From the NCBI RefSeq assembly GCF_900119825.1, contig NZ_FPKR01000004.1, positions 62,001 to 126,000 of the forward strand: a stretch of DNA of 64,000 nucleotides. The letters run 5' to 3'. This stretch comes from Chitinimonas taiwanensis DSM 18899 (GTDB taxonomy: Bacteria > Pseudomonadota > Gammaproteobacteria > Burkholderiales > Chitinimonadaceae). Made by a program: the position numbers and the translations under genes. Every line of letters starts with the position of its first letter. Position 1 is the stretch's first letter. Positions 7,999 through 16,431 of the stretch are shown one piece after another. The notes beneath the pieces were generated by a model. The model saw only the letters and a program-made list of their open reading frames with translations, searched no databases and was not told the origin of the DNA.

Positions 7999-9666
7999 AT
8001 GTATATCTACGACGATTACGATCAACAGATCGTTGACCAGCGCGTGGCGCAGTTCCGCGACCAGACCCAGCGTTTCCTGTCTGGCGAGCTGAGTGGCGAG
8101 GAGTTCCGCCCGCTGCGCCTGCAGAACGGTCTGTATATCCAGCGTTACGCACCCATGCTGCGCGTGGCCATTCCCTACGGCCATCTACGCAGCGACCAGG
8201 TACGCGCGCTGGCCGAGATCGCCCGCAAGTACGACCGCGGCTATGGCCATTTCACCACGCGTCAGAACATCCAGTACAACTGGCCCACGCTGGAATCGGT
8301 GCCCGACATCCTGGCTGACTTGGCCAAGGTGCAGATGCACGCGGTGCAGACCAGCGGCAACTGCGTGCGCAATACCACCACCGACCAGTTCGCCGGCGTG
8401 GCGCACGACGAGATCATCGATCCGCGCCCCTGGTGCGAAATCATCCGCCAGTGGTCGACCTTCCACCCCGAATTCGCCCACTTGCCGCGCAAATTCAAGA
8501 TCGCCGTGTGCGGCTCGGTGGAAGACCGCGCCGCCACCTGGGTGCACGATATCGGCCTGCATGTGGTGCGCAATGCGGCGGGCGAAGTCGGCTTCAAGGT
8601 CATCGTCGGCGGTGGTCTGGGTCGTACGCCCATCGTCGGTGCGGTGATCCGTGAATTCCTGCCCACTGTGCACCTGCTCAGCTATCTGGATGCCATCCTG
8701 CGCGTCTACAACCGCTATGGCCGGCGCGACAATAAGTACAAGGCGCGCATCAAGATCTTGGTCAAGGCCATGACCCCGGCGGCGTTTGCCGCCAAGGTCG
8801 AAGCGGAATGGGCGCATTTGAAGGATGGCCCGATGACGCTGACCGGTGCTGAAATCGAACGTATGGCTGGCTTCTTCACCATGCCAGCCTACGAGGCCCT
8901 GCCGGCTGAAGATGCGGAATTCCTGCGTCTGCGGACTGAGAACAAGGCGTTTGCGCGCTGGGTGGAGCGCAATGTGTTCAAGCACAAGCAGCCCGGCTAT
9001 GCGGCGGTCACCCTGTCGCTGAAGGCCACCGGCATTGCGCCGGGCGATGCGACCGACAAGCAGCTCGATGGTGTGGCCGATCTGGCCGACCGTTATTCAT
9101 TTGGCGAAGTCCGCGTCAGCCACGAGCAGAACCTGATCCTGGCCGATGTGAAGCAGTCTGATCTCTTCAAGGTCTGGGAAGCGGCCAAGGCGCTTGGCTT
9201 CGCCACCCCGAATATCGGCCTGTTGACCGACATCATCGCCTGCCCAGGCGGCGATTTCTGCGATCTGGCGAATGCCAAGTCGATTCCGATTGCCGAAGGC
9301 ATCCAGCGCGTATTCGACGATCAGGATTATTTGTTCGACCTCGGTGAGATCGACCTCAATATCTCCGGCTGCATGAATAGCTGCGGCCACCACCATGTCG
9401 GCCATATCGGCATCCTCGGCGTGGATAAGAGCGGTTCCGAGTGGTACCAGGTCTCGCTGGGCGGCCGCCAGGGCCATGATGCAAGCCTCGGTAAGGTGAT
9501 CGGCCCAAGCTTCGCCCAGGACGATGTGCCGGGCGTGGTCAAGCAGATCATCGACGTGTTCGTGGAACACCGCCAGGGTGACGAGCGCTTTCTGGACGTA
9601 TTCGACCGTGTGGGCATCGAGCCCTTTAAGGCGCGTATCTATCAAAAGGAGCGCGCACATGGTTAA
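7999..9666 (+). CDS. cysI: Assimilatory sulfite reductase hemoprotein subunit (nitrite/sulfite reductase family)
   Basis: This enzyme reduces sulfite to sulfide with six electrons in cysteine synthesis, using siroheme and a [4Fe-4S] cluster. The cluster ligands are Cys415 and Cys421 (ACPGGDFC) and Cys458 and Cys462 (SGCMNSCGHHH). Both ferredoxin-like halves are present, with the siroheme-contact stretch TRQNIQYNW in the first. Starting at ATG 7999 (MYIYDDYDQQ) gives 555 residues, a normal length for this betaproteobacterial type. The gene overlaps the DUF934 gene by 8 bp, and cobA follows 2 bp after that, so the three form an operon supplying apoenzyme and siroheme precursor. No cysJ flavoprotein is in the window. 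Confidence 0.92.
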   Translation: MYIYDDYDQQIVDQRVAQFRDQTQRFLSGELSGEEFRPLRLQNGLYIQRYAPMLRVAIPYGHLRSDQVRALAEIARKYDRGYGHFTTRQNIQYNWPTLESVPDILADLAKVQMHAVQTSGNCVRNTTTDQFAGVAHDEIIDPRPWCEIIRQWSTFHPEFAHLPRKFKIAVCGSVEDRAATWVHDIGLHVVRNAAGEVGFKVIVGGGLGRTPIVGAVIREFLPTVHLLSYLDAILRVYNRYGRRDNKYKARIKILVKAMTPAAFAAKVEAEWAHLKDGPMTLTGAEIERMAGFFTMPAYEALPAEDAEFLRLRTENKAFARWVERNVFKHKQPGYAAVTLSLKATGIAPGDATDKQLDGVADLADRYSFGEVRVSHEQNLILADVKQSDLFKVWEAAKALGFATPNIGLLTDIIACPGGDFCDLANAKSIPIAEGIQRVFDDQDYLFDLGEIDLNISGCMNSCGHHHVGHIGILGVDKSGSEWYQVSLGGRQGHDASLGKVIGPSFAQDDVPGVVKQIIDVFVEHRQGDERFLDVFDRVGIEPFKARIYQKERAHG

Positions 9667-10174
9667 GACGCCGCATATCGTGAAATTGGACCGCAGCAGC
9701 GGTCAGTATGAAGTGATCGCCAATCACTGGCTGCGCGTGGCCGAGGGCTGCGATGACGCGATTCCTGCCCATACCCTGTTGCCGCTGAAGGAATGGCTGG
9801 AGCGGCGTGATGAATTGCTGGATCGCGCCGATGTCGGTATCTGGTTTGCCCCGGATGACGAACCGGAGGCGCTGGGCGCCGATGCCGCCCGCCTGAGCAT
9901 GATCGCGGTCGACTTCCCGGCCTTTACCGATGGGCGTGGCTTCAGCATTGGCCGCCTGTTGCGTGAACGTTACGGCTTTGAAGGCGAGCTGCGCGCGGTC
10001 GGTGATGTGTTCAAGGACACCATGTACTACCTGAAGCGCTGCGGCTTCGACGCCTTTGAAGTGCGCGCCGACAAGGATGTGCATGAGGCCGCCAAGGGTC
10101 TGAACGACTTCAGCGATGCCTATCAGGGCGCGGTCGACCAGCCGCTGCCCTTGTTCCGGCGGCGGAGCGCCTGA
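9659..10174 (+). CDS. DUF934 family protein linked to sulfite reduction
   Basis: The 171-residue soluble protein matches the DUF934 family, which is nearly always encoded next to cysI in proteobacteria and whose biochemical role is not settled. The conserved C-terminal core includes FPAFTDGRGFSIGRLLRERYG and GDVFKDTMYYLKRCGFD. There are no cofactor motifs or membrane segments. The ATG at 9659 overlaps the end of cysI by 8 bp, which indicates translational coupling. By context it probably assists sulfite reductase, perhaps in electron delivery. That is inference. Confidence 0.88.
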   Translation: MVKTPHIVKLDRSSGQYEVIANHWLRVAEGCDDAIPAHTLLPLKEWLERRDELLDRADVGIWFAPDDEPEALGADAARLSMIAVDFPAFTDGRGFSIGRLLRERYGFEGELRAVGDVFKDTMYYLKRCGFDAFEVRADKDVHEAAKGLNDFSDAYQGAVDQPLPLFRRRSA

Positions 10175-10176
10175 GC

Positions 10177-10923
10177 ATGTCGGCCAAGGTCTGGCTGATC
10201 GGCGCCGGCCCCGGTGCGGCGGATCTGATCACCGTGCGCGGCATGCGCCTGCTGCAAGAGGCTGACTGCGTGCTGTACGACGCCTTGGTGCAGCCCGAGA
10301 TGCTGACCTACTGCCCGCAGGCCGAGCTGATCGATGTGGGCAAGCGCTGCGATCTCGCCTCCACCCAGCAGGCCTTTATCAACAAGATGCTGGTGGATGC
10401 GGCGCGCAAGCACAGCCGTGTGGTACGCCTGAAGGGCGGCGACCCGCTGCTGTTCGGTCGTGCCCAGGAAGAACTGCGCGCGCTGGATGTGGCCGGCATC
10501 GCCTATGAAATCGTGCCCGGCATCACCGCAGCGCTGGCGGCCAGCGCCGATGCTGGTGTATCGCTGACCAGCCGCGGCCTGGCGCGCAATGTGCTGTTTG
10601 CCACTGCGCGGGTGGGCCATGGCGAAGACCCGAGTGACTGGGTACGCCCTGTGCTGGCTGCCGATACCAGCGTGCTGTATATGGGCGTCAAGCAGGCGGC
10701 CGAAGTGGCGGCGGCTCTGCTGGCCGGCGGCATGCGTGCCGACACGCCCTTGCTGATCGTGGAAAATGCCTCACTGCCCAGCAAGCGCGAGTGGCCGCTG
10801 ACACTGGCCGAGTTGCCGCAGGCCGCCAGCTGGCAGTTGCAGGGCCCAGCCATTCTCCTGATCGGCGAGGTGTACCGGGCCAAGCTGGCGCTGGCTGCCA
10901 CGCCGCAGGCCAAGCTGGCCTGA
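10177..10923 (+). CDS. cobA: Uroporphyrinogen-III C-methyltransferase (SUMT)
   Basis: SUMT methylates uroporphyrinogen III twice with SAM to give precorrin-2, the first committed step to siroheme. The 248-residue single-domain form carries GAGPGAADLITVRG at residues 9-22, VRLKGGDPLLFGR, and VPGITAALAASADAG. It lacks the CysG N-terminal dehydrogenase/ferrochelatase domain, so those steps must be encoded elsewhere. It is the third gene of the cysI operon, 2 bp after the DUF934 stop, and a strong terminator follows. The link to CysI explains its place: the reductase needs siroheme. Confidence 0.93.
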   Translation: MSAKVWLIGAGPGAADLITVRGMRLLQEADCVLYDALVQPEMLTYCPQAELIDVGKRCDLASTQQAFINKMLVDAARKHSRVVRLKGGDPLLFGRAQEELRALDVAGIAYEIVPGITAALAASADAGVSLTSRGLARNVLFATARVGHGEDPSDWVRPVLAADTSVLYMGVKQAAEVAAALLAGGMRADTPLLIVENASLPSKREWPLTLAELPQAASWQLQGPAILLIGEVYRAKLALAATPQAKLA

Positions 10924-10944
10924 GCAGACCTTTAGTCCCAGACC

Positions 10945-10972
10945 AAGCCGCATCGTGTGATGCGGCTTTTTT
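10945..10972 (+). terminator. Terminator after cobA
   Basis: A perfect stem AAGCCGCATC/GATGCGGCTT with a GTGT loop is followed by a T run. It closes the cysI operon and also sits between convergent genes. Confidence 0.9.
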
Positions 10973-10984
10973 ATTGGCGCGGTC

Positions 10985-11800
10985 TTAGTCCGCCCACGGC
11001 GTGCTGACGATCCAACCCTCGAGCGGATCGATCTGTGCGGGCAGGCCGTAATTGGCTTGTGTAGCGGCCCAGCCGGCCTGCATCAAGCAGAGCACGGCAT
11101 CGAGCTGGTCGGCGCTGCCTTCCGCAATCAGTCGGCTCGCCCAGGCCTCGTCCAGTACCAGACGCAGGCCTAGCGGATGCGCGCCGGCCTGCAGGGCCGC
11201 GACGATCTGTGCACGGCGGGCCTCGCGCTCGGCGGTCTGCTTGGCTTTTTCATCGCTCTTATAGCTGGCGTTGCCCACCACGCTGCGTGCCAGCAGGGCG
11301 GGGTAGCCTTCCAGCGCGACGCGCTGGGGGTCACCTGTGCTCAGGCCGGGCAGACTGATGCCGGCGGCGAGCAGGCGCGGCGCCCCTTCCAGCAACATAA
11401 AGGCCACGGGCGGATTCACCCATTTCATCGAGGGGCTGGAGCGCGCGATCAGGTCGCAGCGGCGGTGGGCGAATTTGTTGCCCGCCGGGCGCGGCGCGCA
11501 AAAGGCCTTGAACTGCGCGACCAGTTGCGCGCGCGTCTGGCTGTGCAGCCGCTGGATAAGCGCCGGCCAAGCTTGCGGCCAGCCAAGGCTCTCGACCAGC
11601 TCGCGCGGCAGACCGAAGGGAAAATCGCAGGCGGCCAGCCAGGGGCCGGGCTGCCGCAGCTGTTGCTCGAATGCTGCAAAGCTGTCCAGGCGCAGCACCT
11701 GTTCAAGCACGATCGTGTCGCCGTGGCGCCAGCCCAGCGCGACCGTTATCGGCTTGCGTGGGCTGGGCCGGCTGGTGAAATCAATACCGAATAGCTGCAT
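10985..11800 (-). CDS. DUF429 family protein (predicted RNase H-like fold)
   Basis: The 271-residue protein starts MQLFGIDFTSRPSPRKPI, with an early acidic residue in GIDFTS as in DUF429 proteins, which are predicted to have a ribonuclease H-like fold. Other conserved-looking parts are DFPFGLPRELV, RRCDLIARSSPSMKW and the late acidic stretch SADQLDAVLCLMQAGW. Function is unknown. It is monocistronic and divergent from the amino-acid binding protein at 11966. An upstream extension of the same frame is possible but runs antisense into that gene, so the ATG at 11800 is preferred. Confidence 0.75.
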   Translation of the reverse strand: MQLFGIDFTSRPSPRKPITVALGWRHGDTIVLEQVLRLDSFAAFEQQLRQPGPWLAACDFPFGLPRELVESLGWPQAWPALIQRLHSQTRAQLVAQFKAFCAPRPAGNKFAHRRCDLIARSSPSMKWVNPPVAFMLLEGAPRLLAAGISLPGLSTGDPQRVALEGYPALLARSVVGNASYKSDEKAKQTAEREARRAQIVAALQAGAHPLGLRLVLDEAWASRLIAEGSADQLDAVLCLMQAGWAATQANYGLPAQIDPLEGWIVSTPWAD

Positions 11801-11965
11801 GGTGGGGCGATGAGCGGTCAGCGCAGTTAAGGGAATTCCCCAGTCTGAGCCGCGGAGCGCGCGACTACAATCTCGCCGAGTGCGGCCGTGTACAGGGCCG
11901 CCCTGCCGGTTGGCTGCGCGACTTACCCGTTGGCGTGGGCGCGGCAACCGGTACCCACCCAAAAG

Positions 11966-13156
11966 ATGAGGATGACCGTGAAAAAGACCCATGTATTTGC
12001 CCTGACGGCAGCTGCCGCCCTGGTTCTGGCCGCCTGCGGCAAGAAGGAAGACGCCCCGGCCGCTGAAGCCGCCGCCCCGGCAGGTGCCGAGCTGCAGGTG
12101 GTGAAGCTTGGCTTCGCTGCGCCGCTGACCGGCCCGCAGGCCCACTATGGTAAGGGCTACCAGAATGGCGTACTGATGGCGATTGAAGACGAGAACGCCC
12201 TCAATCCGGAAATCGGCGGCAAGAAGGTGAAGTTCGAGCTGCTGGCCGAAGATGACCAGGCTGACCCCAAGGCCGGCGCCCAGGTTGCACAGAAGCTGGT
12301 CGACAGCGGCGTGGCCGGTGTGATCGGCCACTTCAACTCGGGCACCTCGATCCCGGCCTCCAAGGTGTATTCGGATGCCGGCATCCCGCAGATCGCCATG
12401 GCTACCGCGCCGGCCTACACCCAGCAAGGCTTCAAGACCACTTTCCGCTCGCTGACCAATGACACCCAGCAAGGTGGCGTGGTGGGCAAGTACGCGGTGG
12501 AAAAGCTCGGCGCCAAGAAGATCGCCATCATTGATGACCGCACCGCCTACGGCCAAGGCCTGGCCGATGAGTTCGAGAAGGCCGCCAAGGCCGCCGGTGG
12601 CGAGATCGTCAAGCGCGAGTTCACCAATGACAAGGCGACCGACTTCGCCAGCATCCTGACCGCCATCAAGGGCAGCAACCCGGACATCATCTTCTACGGC
12701 GGCGCCGATGCGCAGTCCGGCCCGATGGCCATCCAGCTCAAGCGCCTTGGGCTGAAGGCCCCGCTGGTATCGGGTGAGATGACCCGTACCGACAACTTCG
12801 TGCAGCTGGCCGGCAAGGATGCCGAGGGCAGCATTGCCTCGCTGGCCGGTGTGCCGATGGAACAGATGCCGGGTGGCAAGGACTTCGAAACCCGCTACAA
12901 GGCCAAATACCAGGAGATGGAGATCTACACCCCTTACGGTTATGACTCCACCCGTCAGCTGATCAATGCCATGAAGAAGGCCAACTCGGTCGATCCCAAG
13001 GTGTATCTGCCGGTGCTGGCCAAGGAAAGCTATGCCGGCGTGACCTCCTCGGCCATCGCCTTCGATGAGAAGGGTGACCTCAAGGATGGTGGCATCACTA
13101 TCTACAAGGTGGTGGATGGCAAGTGGACCGTACTGGAAACCGTGGGCGGCAAGTAA
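11966..13156 (+). CDS. Branched-chain amino acid ABC transporter substrate-binding lipoprotein (LivJ/LivK-like)
   Basis: This is a periplasmic Leu/Ile/Val-type binding protein of about 396 residues (Peripla_BP_6). A hydrophobic signal ends in the lipobox LVLAAC, followed by GKKEDAPAAEAA, so the mature protein is probably lipid-anchored. Fold hallmarks include KLGFAAPLTGPQAHYGKG, FNSGTSIPASKVY, and DDRTAYGQGLADEFEKAAKAAGG. Possible starts are ATG 11966, ATG 11972 and GTG 11978. The GTG has the best spacing from a GAGGA site. No permease or ATPase genes are adjacent, so it is an orphan here and the rest of the transporter must lie elsewhere. A terminator follows. Confidence 0.92.
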   Translation: MRMTVKKTHVFALTAAAALVLAACGKKEDAPAAEAAAPAGAELQVVKLGFAAPLTGPQAHYGKGYQNGVLMAIEDENALNPEIGGKKVKFELLAEDDQADPKAGAQVAQKLVDSGVAGVIGHFNSGTSIPASKVYSDAGIPQIAMATAPAYTQQGFKTTFRSLTNDTQQGGVVGKYAVEKLGAKKIAIIDDRTAYGQGLADEFEKAAKAAGGEIVKREFTNDKATDFASILTAIKGSNPDIIFYGGADAQSGPMAIQLKRLGLKAPLVSGEMTRTDNFVQLAGKDAEGSIASLAGVPMEQMPGGKDFETRYKAKYQEMEIYTPYGYDSTRQLINAMKKANSVDPKVYLPVLAKESYAGVTSSAIAFDEKGDLKDGGITIYKVVDGKWTVLETVGGK

Positions 13157-13178
13157 GCGCCTGGGTGCGGAACAGAAG

Positions 13179-13206
13179 AAACGGCGCCTTGGGCGCCGTT
13201 TTTTTA
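13179..13206. terminator. Terminator between convergent genes
   Basis: A hairpin AACGGCGCC/GGCGCCGTT with a TT loop is followed by seven T residues. It ends the binding-protein gene and touches the stop of the EAL-HDOD gene on the other strand. Confidence 0.9.
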
Positions 13207-14463
13207 TGTGATCTCCGCATCGCCTGCGGACTCGCGCCCAAGCTGACTGGCCCAGTGCAGCGCCTGCACCTGCATATGGTTGAGGGCATCGGCGCTCAGC
13301 CCGCCCAGCGCGGCCAGGTGGGCATCGATATCGGCCGCACTGCCGGTTTCCAGCGCTTCCACCACGCTGAGCAACCGCCCCAGCCAGCCGCTACGCTCGA
13401 GCAGCGCCTGTTGCAGCGGCGCTTCCAGGTTCAGCGCCTGCAGCACGGTAGGCATGGGGTGTCCGAACAGCGCGTCGACCAGGCTGAGCATGCCCACCAT
13501 GAAAGCCTGATCGGCCAGTTGCAGCTGGCCGGGGCGCAGTGCTTCCGCCAGCAGTTCCATCAGGTGGCCGCGCACCGCCGCGGTCTGCACCAGCGGGTCA
13601 CTGGCCATGCGCCCGCCCGATTGCTGGGCAAACACCATGATCTGCAACCAGCGGTGCAGCTGGGCGCGGCCGAGCAAATTGATGCCGGTGCGCACGCTGG
13701 CAATCTTGCGCGGCAGGCCAAAGGCGACCGAGTTCACCAGGCGCAGCAGCTGCACGGTCAGATCGGGCGCATGCTTGAGCGTGTCCTCCAGCTCGTCGAT
13801 CTCGGCATCGGCCGCCACCTGGCCGAGCAGCTTGAGCAGTAGCATGGCTGAGGGTTGCACCGGCTTGCCGCTCAGGATGGTCGGGCGGGCAAAGTAATAG
13901 CCCTGGAACAGATCGCAGCCGAGCTGATGACAAAAGTCGTGCTGGGCCGGTGAGTCGACCTTCTCGGCCAGGATCTTCACCCCGCAGGGCTTGAGTGCCT
14001 TCACCAGCGCAGCGGTCTGCTCGGGCGGCATGGCCAGCACATCGAGTTTCACCACTTCCAATAGCGGCAGGATGGCCTGCTGGGCCGGCGTGAAACCGAT
14101 CACGTCGTCGAGGGCCAGCCGGTAACCGGTCGCCTTCAGCGCGCGGCAGCGTTCGATGACGGCCGGGGTGAGCGCCACCGTCTCGAGGATTTCCAGCACC
14201 ACGCGCTCGCGCGGCAGCACCTCGATCACCTCGCTCATCAATAACGGTTCGGACAGATTGATGAAACCGAGCTTGTCCTCCAGCACCGCCTGCAGACCCA
14301 GACCGGTGAAAGCGTGCTGCATGACCGCCGCGCTGGCTGCCACATCGTCGGTGACGGCGGCAGCATTGTGCTGGCTGGTGCGGAACAGCAGCTCGTAGGC
14401 AAACAGCTCACGCTGGCGGCCGACGATGGCTTGGCGACCGAGGAAGAATTGCGGCGTGCTCAT
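13204..14463 (-). CDS. EAL-HDOD domain signalling protein (YuxH-like)
   Basis: The 419-residue soluble protein has an EAL-like N-terminal half (about 1-200) and an HDOD domain (about 205-400). The signature position reads YELLFR rather than EAL, and the usual metal-binding DDFGTG segment reads LDDVIGFTP, so c-di-GMP hydrolysis is unlikely, as in other EAL-HDOD proteins. FQGYYFARP, typical near the end of EAL domains, is kept. The HDOD part shows LVNSVAFGLPRKIASVRTGINLLG. The family is implicated in motility and biofilm control, usually as an adaptor. The start at 14463 (MSTPQFFLGRQAIV) fits the family. It is divergent from the MscS-type channel. Confidence 0.9.
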   Translation of the reverse strand: MSTPQFFLGRQAIVGRQRELFAYELLFRTSQHNAAAVTDDVAASAAVMQHAFTGLGLQAVLEDKLGFINLSEPLLMSEVIEVLPRERVVLEILETVALTPAVIERCRALKATGYRLALDDVIGFTPAQQAILPLLEVVKLDVLAMPPEQTAALVKALKPCGVKILAEKVDSPAQHDFCHQLGCDLFQGYYFARPTILSGKPVQPSAMLLLKLLGQVAADAEIDELEDTLKHAPDLTVQLLRLVNSVAFGLPRKIASVRTGINLLGRAQLHRWLQIMVFAQQSGGRMASDPLVQTAAVRGHLMELLAEALRPGQLQLADQAFMVGMLSLVDALFGHPMPTVLQALNLEAPLQQALLERSGWLGRLLSVVEALETGSAADIDAHLAALGGLSADALNHMQVQALHWASQLGRESAGDAEIT

Positions 14464-14562
14464 AGCGGCATCGAGGATGGGCGGTGCTCTTATCCTAGCC
14501 CATGCCAAGCTGGCTGCCGGCCTGGCGCATGGCTTATGCTGCAAGCGGAGACCGATTGCCTT

Positions 14563-16071
14563 ATGCCCTTACTCGAACAGCTTGCCCGCCACGAATGGCC
14601 TTATCTGCTCGGCGTGTGCGCCATGCTGCTGGCGGCCCTGTATCGCTTTCGCCCCAGCGAGCGGCGCACCGTGCTGCTCACCTTGCTCTTCCTGCTACTT
14701 GGTCTTGCTGGGCTTGGCGTAGCCAGCCTGGCAGCCAGCTTGGGCATGACGCAGGGGGCGAGCGTGCTCAAGGAGCTTTTCACCATCCTGCTGGGCCTGG
14801 TGGTGATCCGCCTGTTCGGCCTCGCTCTGTTCCGTTTGCTGCTGGTCAGCCTGCGGGTGGAGCCACCGCGTATCTTGGAAGACGTGCTGGTCATCCTCGC
14901 CTATCTGGCCTGGGGCCTGGTGCGCCTGCGTTATGCGGGTCTGGACCTGAGCCAGCTGGTTACTACCTCGGCCGTGATCACCGCGGTGATCGCCTTTTCG
15001 ATGCAGGACACGCTGGGCAATATCCTGTCCGGTGTGGCGCTGCAGCTCGATGATTCGCTCGAACTTGGCCAGTGGGTGGTGCTGCCCGATGTGTCCGGCA
15101 AGGTGCTGCAGGTGGGCTGGCGCTCCACCTTACTGGAGACGCGCAATGGTGAAACCGTGGTGGTGCCGAATGCCTGGCTGATGAAGAACAGCTTTCGCGT
15201 GCTGGGCAAGCGCTTCAATGGTCATGGTCTGTTGTGGCGGCGCTGGGTCTGGTTCGATCTGGGCTGGGAGCTGCCACCGGCCAAGGTGATCGCCATCCTG
15301 CAGGATGCGGTGCGCGACGGGCATATCGATGGCGTTGCGAGTGAGCCGCCGCCGCAGGCGGTGCTGATGGAGGCGCATGACGGCTTGGCGCGCTATGCGC
15401 TGCGCTACTGGCTCAGTGATTTTGCCGCCGATGATCCGACCGATTCCCAGGTGCGCGCGCATGTGATCACCGCCCTGGTGCGTTATGGCATCGCACTGGC
15501 CAGCCCCAGCCACAATGTGCTGATGACCAAGGACAATGACAAGACCGCCGCGCAGCGCCAGTTCAGCGATGTGCAGCGCCGTCTGGCTGCGCTGGAGGGC
15601 GTGGCCCTGTTTGCCGATTTCACTGCCGAGGAGCGTCGTCATCTGGCCGAGCAGCTGAGCTTCGCCCCCTTCGAGCAGGGCGACATCATCAGCCGCCAGG
15701 GGGCGGTGGCGCACTGGCTGTATATCCTGACCACTGGCGAGGTAGATATCTGGCGCGATTACGCCACACCCCAGGCACAGCGGCTTAGCCGTCTGAAGGC
15801 GGGTGGTTTTTTCGGCGAGATGGGTCTGATGACTGGCGCGCCGCGTTCGGCCACCGTGGTGGCGGCCAGCTATGTCGAATGTTATCGGCTCGACCGGGCC
15901 GGCTTCGAGGCGATCCTGACCGCGCGCCCGGCCCTGGCCGATGCGCTGTCGCACATCCTGGCCGAGCGCCTGCACGACAACCATCTGCATGCGCAGGTGC
16001 TGCCCGATACCCCGAGCCCGCCGCGCGAGGCGGAGCTGCTCGAGCGTATCCGGCGCTTCTTTGGCCTGTGA
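14563..16071 (+). CDS. MscS-family channel fused to a cyclic-nucleotide-binding domain
   Basis: This inner-membrane protein of 502 residues resembles the bacterial cyclic-nucleotide-gated (bCNG) branch of the MscS superfamily. Residues 1-150 hold about four hydrophobic segments. The pore-lining helix and beta domain follow (VITAVIAFSMQDTLGNILSG, then VPNAWLMKNSF). A cNMP-binding domain spans about 350-475. Its phosphate-binding cassette GEMGLMTGAPRSAT keeps the Glu and the Arg-Ser-Ala, so cAMP or cGMP binding is plausible. ATG 14563 follows a GCGGAGA site. ATG 14536 is an alternative, nine residues longer. No cyclase for cAMP or cGMP is adjacent. Confidence 0.88.
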   Translation: MPLLEQLARHEWPYLLGVCAMLLAALYRFRPSERRTVLLTLLFLLLGLAGLGVASLAASLGMTQGASVLKELFTILLGLVVIRLFGLALFRLLLVSLRVEPPRILEDVLVILAYLAWGLVRLRYAGLDLSQLVTTSAVITAVIAFSMQDTLGNILSGVALQLDDSLELGQWVVLPDVSGKVLQVGWRSTLLETRNGETVVVPNAWLMKNSFRVLGKRFNGHGLLWRRWVWFDLGWELPPAKVIAILQDAVRDGHIDGVASEPPPQAVLMEAHDGLARYALRYWLSDFAADDPTDSQVRAHVITALVRYGIALASPSHNVLMTKDNDKTAAQRQFSDVQRRLAALEGVALFADFTAEERRHLAEQLSFAPFEQGDIISRQGAVAHWLYILTTGEVDIWRDYATPQAQRLSRLKAGGFFGEMGLMTGAPRSATVVAASYVECYRLDRAGFEAILTARPALADALSHILAERLHDNHLHAQVLPDTPSPPREAELLERIRRFFGL

Positions 16072-16152
16072 GGCGTTTATATTGTCCGCGCGCCACCGGG
16101 CCGCGGGCATCGGTCTGCTAGATTGCGCATCCCCCACCGCCCGAGGCTCCGT

Positions 16153-16386
16153 ATGAAACTTGATCGCTTCCAGCTGGTGTTCGCCCTGCTGATGTCGGCC
16201 ATGATGGCTTTTCTGATGGCCGGGGTGCTGACCCTGGTAAATACCGGCCTGGATATCGGCTTTCCCTGGCGCTGGCTGCGCGGCTTCCTGGTGGCTTGGC
16301 CGATTGCCTTTCCGCTGGTGCTGGTCCTGGCGCCTGTGGCAAGCAAGCTCGCGATCAAACTGGTTGGCCTGCCCAAGCCCCAATAA
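16153..16386 (+). CDS. DUF2798 family small membrane protein
   Basis: This 77-residue protein has two hydrophobic segments (about 7-29 and 45-67) separated by a short loop containing FPWRWLRGFLVAWP, the pattern of DUF2798 proteins. It starts MKLDRFQLVFALLMSAMMAF. It lies 81 bp after the channel gene and could be cotranscribed. Its function is unknown. Confidence 0.8.
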   Translation: MKLDRFQLVFALLMSAMMAFLMAGVLTLVNTGLDIGFPWRWLRGFLVAWPIAFPLVLVLAPVASKLAIKLVGLPKPQ

Positions 16387-16418
16387 GAAACAGGCCACCT
16401 CGCGGTGGCCTGTTTCTT
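16385..16418. terminator. Symmetrical bidirectional terminator
   Basis: A long stem AAGAAACAGGCCACC/GGTGGCCTGTTTCTT with a TCGC loop overlaps the stop of the DUF2798 gene and faces the end of pilU at 16432. Its A and T flanks suit both directions. Confidence 0.85.
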
Positions 16419-16431
16419 ATGGTGTCGCACC

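Noticed and set aside
15130-16398. A 422-codon minus-strand frame opposite the MscS-cNMP gene
   Set aside because: It is antisense to a gene with clear channel and cNMP motifs. It has an unusual His/Gln-rich composition typical of shadow frames.
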